Shown: positions 27,815-37,236, counted from the stretch's first letter. The stretch: 64,000 nt of DNA from Lysobacter sp. K5869 (GCF_018847975.1 NZ_CP072597.1:992001-1056000); one strand, 5' to 3'. Numbers and translations: made by a program. The notes: generated by a model from the sequence alone, not told the origin.

Positions 27815-27830
27815 TTGCGCTGCAGCGCAA
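27815..27830. promoter_or_regulatory. Perfect 16-bp palindrome upstream of methyltransferase gene
   Basis: TTGCGCTG directly joined to its complement CAGCGCAA, 52 bp before the next ATG and 50 bp after the LysR stop. Operator candidate; the binding protein is unknown. Confidence 0.5.
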
Positions 27831-27882
27831 GCTGAACGCATGCGGTAGGCTGCGGCCTTCTGAATTCACTGGAGTGTGTTGC

Positions 27883-29079
27883 ATGGAACGTCAACGCCTT
27901 GCCCGCCTGCTGCTCGCCGCGCTGTTGCCCGCCGGCCTGTGCGCAGGCGCGCATGCCCAGGAAACCAAGCCGGCCGAAGCGGTCGCGGAGCAGACGGCCG
28001 CGAAGCCGGCCGAACCGGCCGCCGCACCGGCGGCGGCGAAGCCCGCCGAGGCCGCTGCGGAACAGACGGCCGCGAAACTGGCGGAGCCGGTCGCGCCGCA
28101 ACAAGCCGCCGACAAGCCGGCCGAGAAGGCCGCCGAACCAGCCGCGGCGAAGCCGGCGGAGCAAGCCGCCGTGCCGGCCGCCGAGCCGACCACCGCGAAG
28201 CCGGCCGAAAAAGCGGCTGAGGCGACCGCCGCTAAGCCGGCCGAAAAAGCCGCCGAGCCGGCCGCTGCGAAGCCCGCGGAAAAGCCCGCCGACAAGCCCG
28301 CCGCGCGCAAGCCCGCGAGCGCGGCGACCGCCGGCAGCCCGCTGAAGACCGCCATCGCCGGCAGCTGGCGCGACCCGAACAACGTCGCCCGCGATGCCTA
28401 CCGCCATCCGCTGGAAACGCTGCAGTTCTTCGGCGTGCGCCCGGACCAGACCGTGGTCGAAATCACCCCGGGCAGCGGCTGGTACTCCGAAATCCTGGCG
28501 CCGTACCTGCGCGAGAAGGGCCATTACGTCGCCGCCGTGGTCGATCCCGACAGCCAGACCAAGGACAGCGCGCGCATCTACTACACCAAGGCCAAGACCG
28601 GCCTGGAGAAGAAGTTCGCCGGCGCGCCGCTGCAGTACGCCGCCGTCGCGATCGCCGCCTACGACCCGTTCAAGCCGGCGTTCGGCCCGGCCAATTCGGC
28701 CGACGTGGTGCTGACCTTCCGCAACGTGCACAACTGGCGCACCGCCGGACAGGCCGAAGTGATGTTCAAGGGCTTCTTCGAGGTGCTCAAGCCGGGCGGC
28801 ACGCTCGGCGTGGTCGAACACCGCGCCAAGGCCGATCTGCCGGCCGACGACAAGAGCGGCTACGTCGGTCAGGCGCAGGTGATCGCGATGGCCGAGGCGG
28901 CCGGCTTCAAGCTCGAAGGCAAAAGCGAGGTCAACGCCAACCCGCGCGACACCAAGGACTACCCGAATGGGGTCTGGACCTTGCCGCCGACCAACCAGCA
29001 CGACGCGGCCGACGACGCCAAGTACAAGGCGATCGGCGAGAGCGACCGGATGACGCTGCGGTTCCGCAAGCCGCGTTGA
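27883..29079 (+). CDS. Exported SAM-dependent methyltransferase-like protein with KPAE-type linker
   Basis: A 398-residue protein. The signal peptide ends at AGAHAQ (residue ~26). Residues ~27-150 are low complexity, built from short units such as [11 protein letters not shown], giving an extended Ala/Pro/Lys/Glu linker. Residues ~155-398 form a class I methyltransferase-like domain: [19 protein letters not shown] is motif [14 protein letters not shown] motif IV and [14 protein letters not shown] motif V. This matches the predicted exported methyltransferases of COG4798. How an exported enzyme would receive SAM is unclear. GGAG lies before the ATG. Confidence 0.88.
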   Translation: MERQRLARLLLAALLPAGLCAGAHAQETKPAEAVAEQTAAKPAEPAAAPAAAKPAEAAAEQTAAKLAEPVAPQQAADKPAEKAAEPAAAKPAEQAAVPAAEPTTAKPAEKAAEATAAKPAEKAAEPAAAKPAEKPADKPAARKPASAATAGSPLKTAIAGSWRDPNNVARDAYRHPLETLQFFGVRPDQTVVEITPGSGWYSEILAPYLREKGHYVAAVVDPDSQTKDSARIYYTKAKTGLEKKFAGAPLQYAAVAIAAYDPFKPAFGPANSADVVLTFRNVHNWRTAGQAEVMFKGFFEVLKPGGTLGVVEHRAKADLPADDKSGYVGQAQVIAMAEAAGFKLEGKSEVNANPRDTKDYPNGVWTLPPTNQHDAADDAKYKAIGESDRMTLRFRKPR

Positions 29080-29159
29080 TTCGATCGCGCCGCGCGGCGG
29101 TCCGGTGGGCCGCCGCGCGTTGTCGGTGTTTCGCTGCGCCGATGGGTTCGTCGTTGCCG

Positions 29160-29243
29160 CAGTTGTCGCGGTCGCAGCTCCTACCGTCGGATACGAAACC
29201 GACCGAAGCCCCTGTAGGAGCTGCGCGAGCTGCGACCGCGACA
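29160..29243. repeat. Inverted REP pair
   Basis: A left copy (GTCGCGGTCGCAGCTCCTAC, shortened) faces CTGTAGGAGCTGCGCGAGC (from 29212). The remaining ~120 bp before rluE are Pro/Ala-codon-like GC-rich sequence without a gene. Confidence 0.75.
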
Positions 29244-29368
29244 ATCCAACCACCGCGAACCTTTCCACCGTCGCGCCGACCTCCGCGCCATCGCGCCCCC
29301 CGCCCTCGCGCCCCCCGCACCGCCGCCCCGGCACACTAGCGCCCGCCTTCCGCCGCCGGCACCGCCCG

Positions 29369-29905
29369 ATGCTCATCGCCTTCAACAAACCCTACGGCGT
29401 GCTCTCGCAGTTCACCGACCGCAGCCAGCCGCCCAAGCCGACCCTGGCCGGCTTCGGCCTGCCCGCCGAGGTCTACGCCGCCGGCCGCCTCGACCACGAC
29501 AGCGAAGGCCTGCTGCTGCTCACCGACGACGGCACGCTCGCCCACCGCCTCACCGACCCGCGCCACAAGCAGGCCAAGACCTATCTGGTCCAGGTCGAAG
29601 GCGAACCCGGCGACGAACCGCTGCGGCGCCTGCGCGACGGCGTGGACTTGAACGACGGCCCGACCCTGCCCGCGCAAGCGCGCGTCGTCGCCGCGCCCGA
29701 CTGGCTGTGGCCGCGCGATCCGCCGGTGCGCTTCCGCAAGACCGTGCCCGATGCGTGGCTGGAGCTGAGCATCCGCGAAGGCCGCAACCGGCAGGTGCGG
29801 CGCATGACCGCGGCGGTGGGCTTGCCGACGCTGCGGCTGATCCGGGTGGCGATCGGCCCGCACCGGCTCGACGGGTTGGCGCCGGGGCAGTGGCGCGCGC
29901 TCTAG
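29369..29905 (+). CDS. rluE: 23S rRNA pseudouridine synthase, RluE type
   Basis: A 178-residue RsuA/RluB-E family pseudouridine synthase that lacks the N-terminal S4 domain, as RluE does (E. coli RluE acts on U2457 of 23S rRNA). The catalytic Asp42 is in [14 protein letters not shown]. Conserved features are [11 protein letters not shown] at the start, KTYLVQVEG, and [11 protein letters not shown] near the end. No ribosomal genes are adjacent. Confidence 0.93.
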   Translation: MLIAFNKPYGVLSQFTDRSQPPKPTLAGFGLPAEVYAAGRLDHDSEGLLLLTDDGTLAHRLTDPRHKQAKTYLVQVEGEPGDEPLRRLRDGVDLNDGPTLPAQARVVAAPDWLWPRDPPVRFRKTVPDAWLELSIREGRNRQVRRMTAAVGLPTLRLIRVAIGPHRLDGLAPGQWRAL

Positions 29906-29965
29906 CCGCGCGGCGGCGCTAGCCGGCTCACGCGGCCGACCGTCTCGATCGCGCGCGCCGCCGCC

Positions 29966-30388
29966 TCAGCGACTCGCCGCGCCGGCCCGGTCGGACGGCA
30001 GACAATGCCGCAGCGCGTCCTCCAGCGTGCGTACGTCCACGCCGCGGCACACCGGCGCGGGCGCCACGCAATCCAGATACGGCGCCGCCCAACGCCAGCC
30101 TTCGGCCTGACCGGCGATCATCGCCGGCGCGCGCGCATCGACGCAGCGGGCATGCGCCTGGGCCACGTAGGCGCGGCAATCGGCCGGCGCGAGCCGGCCG
30201 GTGCCGGCTACGTTGCGTTCGCACAGTCCCTCGGCGGCCTCGCGCCACAGCGCGAAGAATTCCGCGCGCGGGATCGGCTGGCGGTCGATATCGGCCAGCC
30301 GGTAGCGCGGCGCCGGCACGGCGAACCAGTGCAGGTAGGCGAACGCGGCGATCGCGGCCAGCGCGATCAGCAGCAGGAGTCGTTGCAT
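29966..30388 (-). CDS. Membrane-anchored small protein
   Basis: A 140-residue protein with one N-terminal membrane segment or signal (LLLLIALAAIAAFAYLHW), then a soluble part with about six cysteines (GLCERN, ADCRAY, ARCVDA, LDCVAP, PVCRGV, RHCLPS) suggesting three disulfides and a periplasmic location. The frame extends upstream to 30535, but the ATG at 30388 fits the hydrophobic start. Not recognised. Confidence 0.72.
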   Translation of the reverse strand: MQRLLLLIALAAIAAFAYLHWFAVPAPRYRLADIDRQPIPRAEFFALWREAAEGLCERNVAGTGRLAPADCRAYVAQAHARCVDARAPAMIAGQAEGWRWAAPYLDCVAPAPVCRGVDVRTLEDALRHCLPSDRAGAASR

Positions 30389-30762
30389 GCGCGGAACCTT
30401 GGCGCGGTCAGTCGGGGGGCGCGGCATTCTCGCGGATCGGCGGCGCGCTGACGAGATTTGCGAGCGCGGTCGCGTTTTTCGCGCACGCGGTCCGCACCGC
30501 GAGCGCGCCGACCCGAGCGAACGCACCCGCACCATCCCACACCCGCGCGCCCCGACCGCTCACGTTCGATCACCCGGCGCTGCAATCGCCCGCTCATCGC
30601 CGCCGCGACCGCGTTCTCAGCTCGCTTTCGCCGCTGAGAAACCGTCCCGGTTTGATCCCGCACCGGCGCTGGCGCCGCCCGCGCGCGCGGCCTTAGCGTC
30701 GGCGACAGCTACGCGCCTGGCGCTGCGCCACTCGCGGTCTGCTCAACGGAGGAGCCCGACCC
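30389..30762. other. 374-bp intergenic region, no gene seen
   Basis: Between divergent genes. The only structure seen is an 8-bp inverted repeat TTCTCAGC (30614-30621) / GCTGAGAA (30633-30640), and a consensus-like AACGGAGGAG ribosome site just before 30763. No confident promoter. Confidence 0.5.
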
Positions 30763-32505
30763 ATGTCCACCCTGCGTTCCCTGACCCTCGGCATCGGCCT
30801 CGCGCTCGCCGCCGGAACCGTCTCGCTGCTGTACGCCCCGGCGACGTCCGCCGCCGAGGAGCCGCTGCCGTTCGACCAAGCCCCGCCGGTGGTCGAGGAC
30901 ATGCTGATCACCCCGACCCCGCAGTCCGGCTCGGGCGACGCCCTGCTCCAGCTGATCTACGCCAAGGACCAGCAGCTGCCGGCGGAGATCGCCTTCAACG
31001 TCGGCGACAAGCCGGTCAAGCTGGTGCGCGACGAAAAGGATCCGCAGCTCTACAGCGCCCCGATCCCGTTCGACTTCGACGGCTTCGTCAAGGAACAGAC
31101 CGAGCGCCAGGAACTGGCCTCGCAGAAGCTGACCGTGCCGACCTTCGTCGGCCGCGAGTTCCGCGGCGAGGCGCCGATGGCCTTCCTCGACCCGGAGACC
31201 CTGCGCAAGCAGATCGAGCTGCGGGTGCCGATCCGCATTCCGTTCCCGGTGGTGTTCGGCCCGCCGGCGATCGTGCGCCCGGAGCGCTCGCTGCTGGTCA
31301 CCGCGCCCAGCGTGGTCGAGGACCCGACCCGCACCTTCGACCTGTGCACCGGCGCGGGCAACCCGAACGGCGCGTGGACCTTCAACAAGCTGATGACCAA
31401 CATGGCCAATCAGCCGGTCAGCGGCGTCAACCCGTCCGACTTCGTCGAGAACTGGCTGCGCCAGTGGGGCACCACCCAGACCATCAACACCTTCGCCGCG
31501 ACCCCGCGCACCCAGATCATCAACCAGGTGCTCAACACCTGGGAACGCGACACCGTCACCGGCAAGCTGCGCCTGGACCGCTCGCCGCTGCGCCTGCTCG
31601 GCGTGGTCAACCGCATGGACCTGCGCACCAACTCGGCCTACGGCGGCGGCACCGCCGGCGAGGGCCGGTTCGTGTTCGGCGTGATCCGGCGCAACACCAG
31701 CGGCAGCTGCACGGTGTTCCCGTTCACGGTGATCCTGGAGTACGGCATCCCGATCAGCGGCTGCACCAACATCCGCAGCTACGCCCGCCAGTGGGGCGCG
31801 CTGGGCACGCTGACCCTGGGCTCGCCGGCCTACAACTCGCAGTTGCAGGTCATCACCGACCGCTTCACCGCGGCCAACGCCTCGCCGGGCAAGCCCAACG
31901 GCAGCGCGATCAATCAGGTGCGCACCAACGAGTTCCTGCAGAGCCCGTGGGAACTGCGCGAGTTCGCCATCGCCCGCGGCGCCACCCAGCTGACCATGAC
32001 CACGGCCAAGCAGACGCCGCACCACAGCCTCAACAACTCCATCGCCCTGGGCGACTACATCTTCGACAACGGCCCGCAGATCCTCGCCGGCACCTACCGC
32101 CTGCCGCTGCTGTACGGCAGCGACCGCCTGCTCACCGGCGCGGTGCCGAACGGCCCGCCGCAGCTGTTCTGGAACGGCCCGGGCGCCGGCAACGACGAGC
32201 GCAACAAGTTCTCGCTCAACACCTGCAACGCCTGCCACGGCAAGGAAACCCAGACCGCCAACTTCCTCCACATCGCCCCGCGCAATGCCGGCGCGACCTC
32301 GCTGCTGTCGAAGTTCCTGGTCGGCACCGGCACGCTCGCCGCGCCGAGCACCTTCACCATGGCCGATCCGTTCAGCGGTTCGCCGCGCACCTACGGCGAT
32401 CTGGTCGACCGGCAGTCCAAGCTGTCGGCGCTGCAGACCAACGCCTGCCTGGCCGGCGGCGTGTTCCACGAGGCGGTCAGCGTGCCGTTGCTGGCGACGC
32501 ACTGA
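30763..32505 (+). CDS. Large exported protein with C-terminal c-type heme motif
   Basis: A 580-residue protein with a signal peptide (LTLGIGLALAAGTVSLLYAP, cleavage near TSAAEE). One CNACHG heme-binding motif is at residues 488-493 (Cys488, Cys491, His492), and Met residues downstream (for example in TFTMADPF) could be the sixth ligand. The ~460 residues before it are unlike cytochromes: a conserved-looking LRLLGVVNRMDLRTN, then GEGRFVFGVI and WELREF. Four more cysteines lie outside the heme site. The family is not named; similar-looking long exported proteins occur in other predatory or soil bacteria by recollection only. GGAGGAG precedes the ATG. Confidence 0.85.
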   Translation: MSTLRSLTLGIGLALAAGTVSLLYAPATSAAEEPLPFDQAPPVVEDMLITPTPQSGSGDALLQLIYAKDQQLPAEIAFNVGDKPVKLVRDEKDPQLYSAPIPFDFDGFVKEQTERQELASQKLTVPTFVGREFRGEAPMAFLDPETLRKQIELRVPIRIPFPVVFGPPAIVRPERSLLVTAPSVVEDPTRTFDLCTGAGNPNGAWTFNKLMTNMANQPVSGVNPSDFVENWLRQWGTTQTINTFAATPRTQIINQVLNTWERDTVTGKLRLDRSPLRLLGVVNRMDLRTNSAYGGGTAGEGRFVFGVIRRNTSGSCTVFPFTVILEYGIPISGCTNIRSYARQWGALGTLTLGSPAYNSQLQVITDRFTAANASPGKPNGSAINQVRTNEFLQSPWELREFAIARGATQLTMTTAKQTPHHSLNNSIALGDYIFDNGPQILAGTYRLPLLYGSDRLLTGAVPNGPPQLFWNGPGAGNDERNKFSLNTCNACHGKETQTANFLHIAPRNAGATSLLSKFLVGTGTLAAPSTFTMADPFSGSPRTYGDLVDRQSKLSALQTNACLAGGVFHEAVSVPLLATH

Positions 32506-32531
32506 TCCGGCGCGCGGCATCGGCTTGAAAA

Positions 32532-32559
32532 CGAACAGGCGCCCGCGGGCGCCTGTTCG
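32532..32559. terminator. Bidirectional hairpin between convergent genes
   Basis: Perfect 28-bp palindrome with 14-bp arms (CGAACAGGCGCCCG and its complement) 27 bp after the heme-protein stop, with no long T-run. It probably ends or protects the plus-strand transcript and could also serve the opposing transporter gene. Confidence 0.7.
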
Positions 32560-32641
32560 CGTTTCAGCGGGACGGCGCGGGCGCGGCGACGTGGCGGATT
32601 GCCGCTTGGCGGGGCGCAACGGAGTCCGGCGGAGTTCGGCC

Positions 32642-33592
32642 CTAGGCCTTGTCCGTCGCGGTCGCCTGCACCGGCACCGAGTTCGCCCCCGGCCGGCTCA
32701 GCAGCAACACCCCGCCGAGCACCACCGCGGTGCCGACCAACTGGATCGCGGTGATCTTCTCGCCGAGCACCCAGGCGCCGAGGAACACCAACGACACCGG
32801 CCCGATCACCGAGAACTGCGCCGCGGTGCCCGCGCCGAGCCGGCCGACCGCGGCCATGGTGAAGGTCACCGGCAAGAACGTGCAGAACACCGCGTTGGCC
32901 GCGGCCAGCGCGTAGACCTGCCACGGCAGGCCGAACAGCGCCGACGGCGGGCGCGCGATCAGGTAATGGATCAGCACCGCGGCAGTCGAGACGATCATCG
33001 CCCAGGCCACCAGCTGCAACGAACCCAAGCGCTTGATCAATTCGCCCGACATCGCCAGATACAGCGCGTAGCTGACCGCCGCGCCGAGCACCAGCGCGCT
33101 GCCGAGCAGCACGTGATCGCCCTGCACGCGCAGGTTCTCGACCATCACCAGGACCACGCCGGCATAGCTCACCGCCAGCGCCGTCCACTCGCGCGCGGCG
33201 ACCTTGCGCTTGAACGCGAACAGGCCGATCAGCAGCACGATGGTCGGGTTGAGGAACAGAATCAACCGTTCCAGCGAGACCGGCACGTACTCCAAGCCCC
33301 AGAAGTCGAGCAGGCTGGACAGGTAATAGCCGAGCACGCCGAGGATCGCGATCAAGCCCCAATCGCGCCGGGTCGGCAGCGCGCCGCGCGCGCGGGCGCG
33401 GCCGTGCTCGCGCAGGCCCAGCGCGGCGAACAGCGGCAGCGAAAACGCCATGCGCAGGGCCAGCACCTGCAGCGAATCGACGCCGTAGCGGTATTGCAGC
33501 TTGGCCAGGATCGCCTTGGCCGAGAACAGGATCGCGCCGGTGGCGGCGAGGAAGAAACCGGTGCGGCGGGCGGCGGCGGAAGCGGGGGACAC
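32642..33592 (-). CDS. EamA-family (DMT) transporter
   Basis: A 316-residue inner-membrane protein with ten hydrophobic segments in two EamA repeats: the first half contains GAILFSAKAILAKLQYRYG and GLEYVPVSLERLILFLNPT, the second TFTMAAVGRLGAGTAAQFSV and SLVFLGAWVLGEKIT. The family exports small metabolites such as amino acids; the substrate is not evident. The reading frame begins with GTG at 33592. Confidence 0.9.
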   Translation of the reverse strand: MSPASAAARRTGFFLAATGAILFSAKAILAKLQYRYGVDSLQVLALRMAFSLPLFAALGLREHGRARARGALPTRRDWGLIAILGVLGYYLSSLLDFWGLEYVPVSLERLILFLNPTIVLLIGLFAFKRKVAAREWTALAVSYAGVVLVMVENLRVQGDHVLLGSALVLGAAVSYALYLAMSGELIKRLGSLQLVAWAMIVSTAAVLIHYLIARPPSALFGLPWQVYALAAANAVFCTFLPVTFTMAAVGRLGAGTAAQFSVIGPVSLVFLGAWVLGEKITAIQLVGTAVVLGGVLLLSRPGANSVPVQATATDKA

Positions 33593-33723
33593 GGGCGGGC
33601 GATCTCGGGTGAACGCGCTCGCCGCCGGGTTCGCGAACGAAGGCGGCAGGCGGCGAAACGTGGGGAAACGGCGGACGGACGCCGCGGCGTCCGGGGCACA
33701 GGTTAAGGCCGGCGCCGGGCCGG

Positions 33724-33895
33724 CGACACGGCGCCGCGTCCGAATCGGTTTGCCGTCGCGGGCGGTCGGCCGGGCGGCGGCGCTTCACGCCCTGAGGCGC
33801 CGGGCCCGCGACACGGCGGCGCGTCCGAACCGCTTCGTTGTCGCAGGCGGTCGACCGGGCATCGGCGTTCTGATGCTCCGATCCGCCGGCCCGCG
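33724..33895. repeat. Imperfect tandem duplication, ~86-bp period
   Basis: The sequence beginning GACACGGCGCCGCGTCCGAA at 33724 recurs at 33810 as GACACGGCGGCGCGTCCGAA. The following ~60 bp are also similar, including GGCGGTCGGCCGGG versus GGCGGTCGACCGGG. No gene is seen in this 329-bp gap. Confidence 0.65.
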
Positions 33896-33921
33896 CAGGC
33901 CGACCTCGCGTTCGGCGCCGG

Positions 33922-34875
33922 TCAGCCTTCGGCGCTGGCCGCATCCAGCGCCGCGATCTCGTCGGCCTTGAGCGTCAGCCGCGCCGCGGCGATCAACTCC
34001 TGCAACTGCGCGACGCTCGTCGCGCTGGCGATCGGCGCGGTCACCGAGGGCCGCGCGATCAGCCACGCCAGCGCCACCTGCGCCGGGGTCGCGCCGTGCC
34101 CGGCGGCGACCTCATCGAGCGCGGCCAAAATGCGCAGGCCGCGCGCATTCAGATACTTCTCCACCGCGCCGGCGCGCGCCCGGCTTTTGCCCAGGTCGTC
34201 GCGGCTGCGGTATTTGCCGGTCAGAAAACCGCTGGCCAGCGAGTAATAGCCGATCACGCCGACGCCGCGTCGGCGCACCAACGGCTCCAGTTCGCGCTCG
34301 AAGCCGGCGCGATCGTAGAGGTTGTATTCCGGCTGCAAGGTTTCGTAGCGCGGCAGCGCGTGCCGTTCCGACACGTCCAAAGCTTCGGCCAGGCGCGCGG
34401 CGGAGTAATTGGACGCGCCGATCGCGCGCACCTTGCCCTGCTCGATCAGACGCGCGAATGCGCCCAGCGTGTCTTCCAGCGGCACCGAGCGGTCGTCTTC
34501 GTGGGCCTGATACAGATCGACGACCTCGGTGCCGAGCCGGCGCAGCGAATCCTCGACCGCGGCCTGGATATTGGCCGGCGCCAAACCGCGCCGCGGCGCC
34601 CACTTGGCGACTTTGGTCGCGATCACGATGCGTTCGCGACGGCCGCCGCCCTGCGCCAGCCAGCGGCCGATGATCCGTTCGGATTCGCCGCCCTGATTGC
34701 CCGGCACCCACGCCGAATACGCATCGGCGGTATCGACCAGGGAAAAACCCGCCTCGGTGAACGCGTCGAGCAGGGCGAAACTCGCCGCCTCGTCGGCGCT
34801 CCAGCCGAACACATTGCCGCCGAACGCGAGCGGCGCGACGGACAGGGACGAACGGCCGAGCGGACGCAGGTTCAT
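33922..34875 (-). CDS. Aldo/keto reductase, second copy
   Basis: A 317-residue NADPH-dependent reductase. Catalytic residues: Asp and Tyr in LVDTADAYSAW, Lys in IATKVAKW, His in LYQAHEDD. It starts LRPLGRSSLSVAPLAFGGNVFG, the pattern of the YajO/Gfo-like AKR subgroup, and is clearly not a close copy of the enzyme at 4750. The start at 34875 has an AAGGAA site. Substrate unknown. It is divergent from the sensor-kinase gene. Confidence 0.92.
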   Translation of the reverse strand: MNLRPLGRSSLSVAPLAFGGNVFGWSADEAASFALLDAFTEAGFSLVDTADAYSAWVPGNQGGESERIIGRWLAQGGGRRERIVIATKVAKWAPRRGLAPANIQAAVEDSLRRLGTEVVDLYQAHEDDRSVPLEDTLGAFARLIEQGKVRAIGASNYSAARLAEALDVSERHALPRYETLQPEYNLYDRAGFERELEPLVRRRGVGVIGYYSLASGFLTGKYRSRDDLGKSRARAGAVEKYLNARGLRILAALDEVAAGHGATPAQVALAWLIARPSVTAPIASATSVAQLQELIAAARLTLKADEIAALDAASAEG

Positions 34876-35041
34876 TGCGCTTTCCTTAATGCGGGAATGT
34901 TCATGATGCGCCGCCGCAAACGGGGGCGTCATCCCTGAATCCGCGAACCGGCGTTGCCGACTGCGTCGGGTCGCCGCAGCGGCGTGAACGATTCATCATT
35001 CCCGTGAACGGTCCCGCCTTTATGTGAAGGTTTCTGTTAAC

Positions 35042-35099
35042 TTGCCACACGATTTCCACGCGATTCACAAATGCGAATTTCATGTGAATTACGTGGCAA
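35042..35099. promoter_or_regulatory. Nested inverted repeats upstream of receiver-kinase gene
   Basis: Outer arms TTGCCAC (35042-35048) and GTGGCAA (35093-35099) enclose inner arms ATTCAC (35063-35068) and GTGAAT (35084-35089), in an AT-rich patch 29 bp before the chosen start. It could be a regulator site or a 5'-UTR structure. Confidence 0.5.
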
Positions 35100-35127
35100 T
35101 CCAGCGCTTCCAGGAGATTTACAGGAC

Positions 35128-36219
35128 GTGAGCACTCCCGCGACATCCACCGGTCGCATTTTGGTCGTCGACGATCAGGCCGCGAATCTGCGCGTGGTGA
35201 CCGCCCTGTTGTCCCGCCAGGGTTACGAGGTGGTCGCCGCCTCGACCGGCGACGAGGCTTTGCAGTTGTATGCGCAGTCCCCGCCCGACCTGATCCTGCT
35301 CGACGTGATGATGCCGGGCATGGACGGTTTCGAGGTCATGGACGCGCTGCGCGCCGACTCGCCGCTGCGCGTGCCGGTCGTCTTCGTCACCGCCGCCCAC
35401 GACCGCGACCTGCTGCTGCGCGCCTTCGACGCCGGCGTGGTCGATTACGTCACCAAGCCCTTTCTGCCCGAAGAATTGCTGGCGCGGGTCAACGCCCACG
35501 TCGGCCTCAAGCTCACCCGCGACCGCCTCGAACGCGTCGCGCGCGAGCGCGAGGAACTGGTCAATCTGGTCGCGCACGATCTCAAGAACCCGCTCACCAG
35601 CGTGCTGTTCGCCAGCGACCTGCTGATCAACCACGGCTGCAAGCCCGAGCGCGTGCCGCGTTATTTGCAGATGATCCACGAGAGCGCCGACGACGCGCTC
35701 GGCTACATCCGCCATTACCTGGAAAGCCAGGCCGGCCATCACGAACGCGCCGAATCCGGCGCGCGCGCGGACCTGGGCGAAACCCTCGACTGGTTGGTGC
35801 GCCGCTACGAAATGCAGTTGGACGCGCGCGGCATCCGCGTGCAGGTGCAGCCGCCGGCGAACGGTTCGGCGCAGGTGGCGATGGACGCGCGCGTGCTGCG
35901 TCAGGTCAGCGAAAACCTGGTCACCAACGCGATGAAGTACGCACCGGGCGGCGACCTGACCCTGGCCGCGCGCAACAGCGCGCCGGGGTTTTGGCAATTG
36001 ATCGTCGCCGACCGCGGGCCGGGGATTCCGGTGGCGCGGCAGCGCGAACTGTTCAAGCCGTTCGTGCGTTTGCACGACAGCGATATCGACGATGGCTTGT
36101 CGAGCGGCTTGGGGTTGTCGTTGGCGAAGCAGATCGTGGTGAATGCCGGCGGGCAGCTTTGGTACGAAGAGCGCAAGCATGGGGGCTCGCGGTTCATCAT
36201 CGAGTTGCCGGAGGCGTAA
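35128..36219 (+). CDS. Receiver-histidine kinase (response regulator hybrid)
   Basis: A 363-residue soluble signalling protein. The N-terminal receiver domain (residues ~10-125) has the phospho-acceptor Asp in PDLILLDVMMPGMDG and Lys in VTKPF. A HisKA dimerisation helix follows, with His in NLVAHDLKNPLTSVLF, then a HATPase_c domain (N box ENLVTNAMKYA, G1 DRGPGIP, G2 GLSSGLGLSLAK). No membrane or sensor domain is present, so the input is probably phosphotransfer into the receiver. The start is taken as GTG 35128 (AGGAG upstream); the ATG at 35071 has no ribosome site. Confidence 0.92.
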   Translation: MSTPATSTGRILVVDDQAANLRVVTALLSRQGYEVVAASTGDEALQLYAQSPPDLILLDVMMPGMDGFEVMDALRADSPLRVPVVFVTAAHDRDLLLRAFDAGVVDYVTKPFLPEELLARVNAHVGLKLTRDRLERVAREREELVNLVAHDLKNPLTSVLFASDLLINHGCKPERVPRYLQMIHESADDALGYIRHYLESQAGHHERAESGARADLGETLDWLVRRYEMQLDARGIRVQVQPPANGSAQVAMDARVLRQVSENLVTNAMKYAPGGDLTLAARNSAPGFWQLIVADRGPGIPVARQRELFKPFVRLHDSDIDDGLSSGLGLSLAKQIVVNAGGQLWYEERKHGGSRFIIELPEA

Positions 36220-36280
36220 GGTCCGGTTTCTTCGGCGCTCTCGCATGGAAACCGCCCGAGTCCCACGCGGCTTCGGCCGC

Positions 36281-36312
36281 CTCCTGTAGGAGCGGCGCGA
36301 GCCGCGACCGCG
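36281..36312. repeat. Single REP sequence
   Basis: CCTGTAGGAGCGGCGCGAGC followed by the usual CGCGACCGCGA end, without a clear inverted partner. Confidence 0.8.
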
Positions 36313-36341
36313 AAAGCGCAACCACGCCGAATCCCGCTTGC

Positions 36342-37090
36342 CGTCATTCCGGCGAACGCCGGAATCCATTTTGCCCTTGCCGTTGTTGTTGTCTTTGCCT
36401 TTCGCTTGGACGCATCCCCACCCGAGGCCCACGCCCCAAAGCCCCGGAGGGCGCGCGCATGGATGCGCGCGTGCGCCGTAGGGGCATGGATGCCCCTTAC
36501 GGCGCAGCCCCGCGCTCGGTGCTGGACCTAGTGGCTCTTGATTCGAAAACAAGGAAAGCGCCTTTCTTTGGTTACTTTCTTTGGCAAGACAAAGAAAGTA
36601 ACTCGGCCGCTTGCGGACGAAAGCTTTAAGCGTTTGATCTTCGCTTGTCGTCGTGCGCTCTTGCGAGCGGGAGCGGAAGCAACATCAAAATGGATTCCGG
36701 CTTTCGCCGGAATGACGGTGGGTGGGGTGTTCCGCCACGTGCGAGAAACGCATCTCGCACTCCGTCATTCCGGCGAAAGCCGGAACCCATTTTGACTTTG
36801 CCGTTGGTTTTGCCTTCAACGCAACAACGAGTGAGGACAAGCTCCAATCAAGTGCGTTCCGTCCGCAAGCGGCCGGGTCACTTTCTTTGTCTTGCCAAAG
36901 AAAGTAACCAAAGAAAGGCGCTTTCCTTGTTTTCGAATCAAGAGCCACTATGGCTCGGAGTTGCGCGGGGCCGCGCCATAAGGGTCATCCTGACCCATGG
37001 CGCGCGTGCGCATCCATGCGCACGCCCTCCGGGGCTGCGGGGCGTGTGCTTTGCTTGGGGATACGTCAAAGCAAGCAGCAACGGCAACGG
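36342..37090. repeat. Composite nested inverted-repeat element, copy A
   Basis: A ~0.75-kb structure of nested inverted repeats. Outer arms (~36400-36620 and ~36870-37085) contain CTCTTGATTCGAAAAC, AAAGCGCCTTTCTTTGGTTA and CGGCCGCTTGCGGAC. Inner arms (36686-36717 and 36762-36793) contain TTCCGGCTTTCGCCGGAA with AAAATGG and surround a 44-bp core. Flanks repeat ATGGATGCGC-rich hairpins. Short open frames inside are repeat-derived and not genes. A second copy in the opposite direction lies at 46775-47500. No transposase is present. Confidence 0.88.
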
Positions 37091-37144
37091 CAACGGCAAC
37101 GGCAAAACAGATTCCGGCGCAGTGGGGTTTCGACGTAGTTGCGA

Positions 37145-37236
37145 TGTCGCGGTCGCAGCTTGCGCAGCTCCTACAGGGGCTTGGGATAGTTCGTATCCGA
37201 CTGTAGGAGCTGCGCAAGCTGCGACCGCGACAATCG
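37145..37236. repeat. Inverted REP pair
   Basis: TCGCGGTCGCAGCTTGCGCA (from 37146) faces CTGTAGGAGCTGCGCAAGC (from 37201), with ~22 bp between them. Confidence 0.88.
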
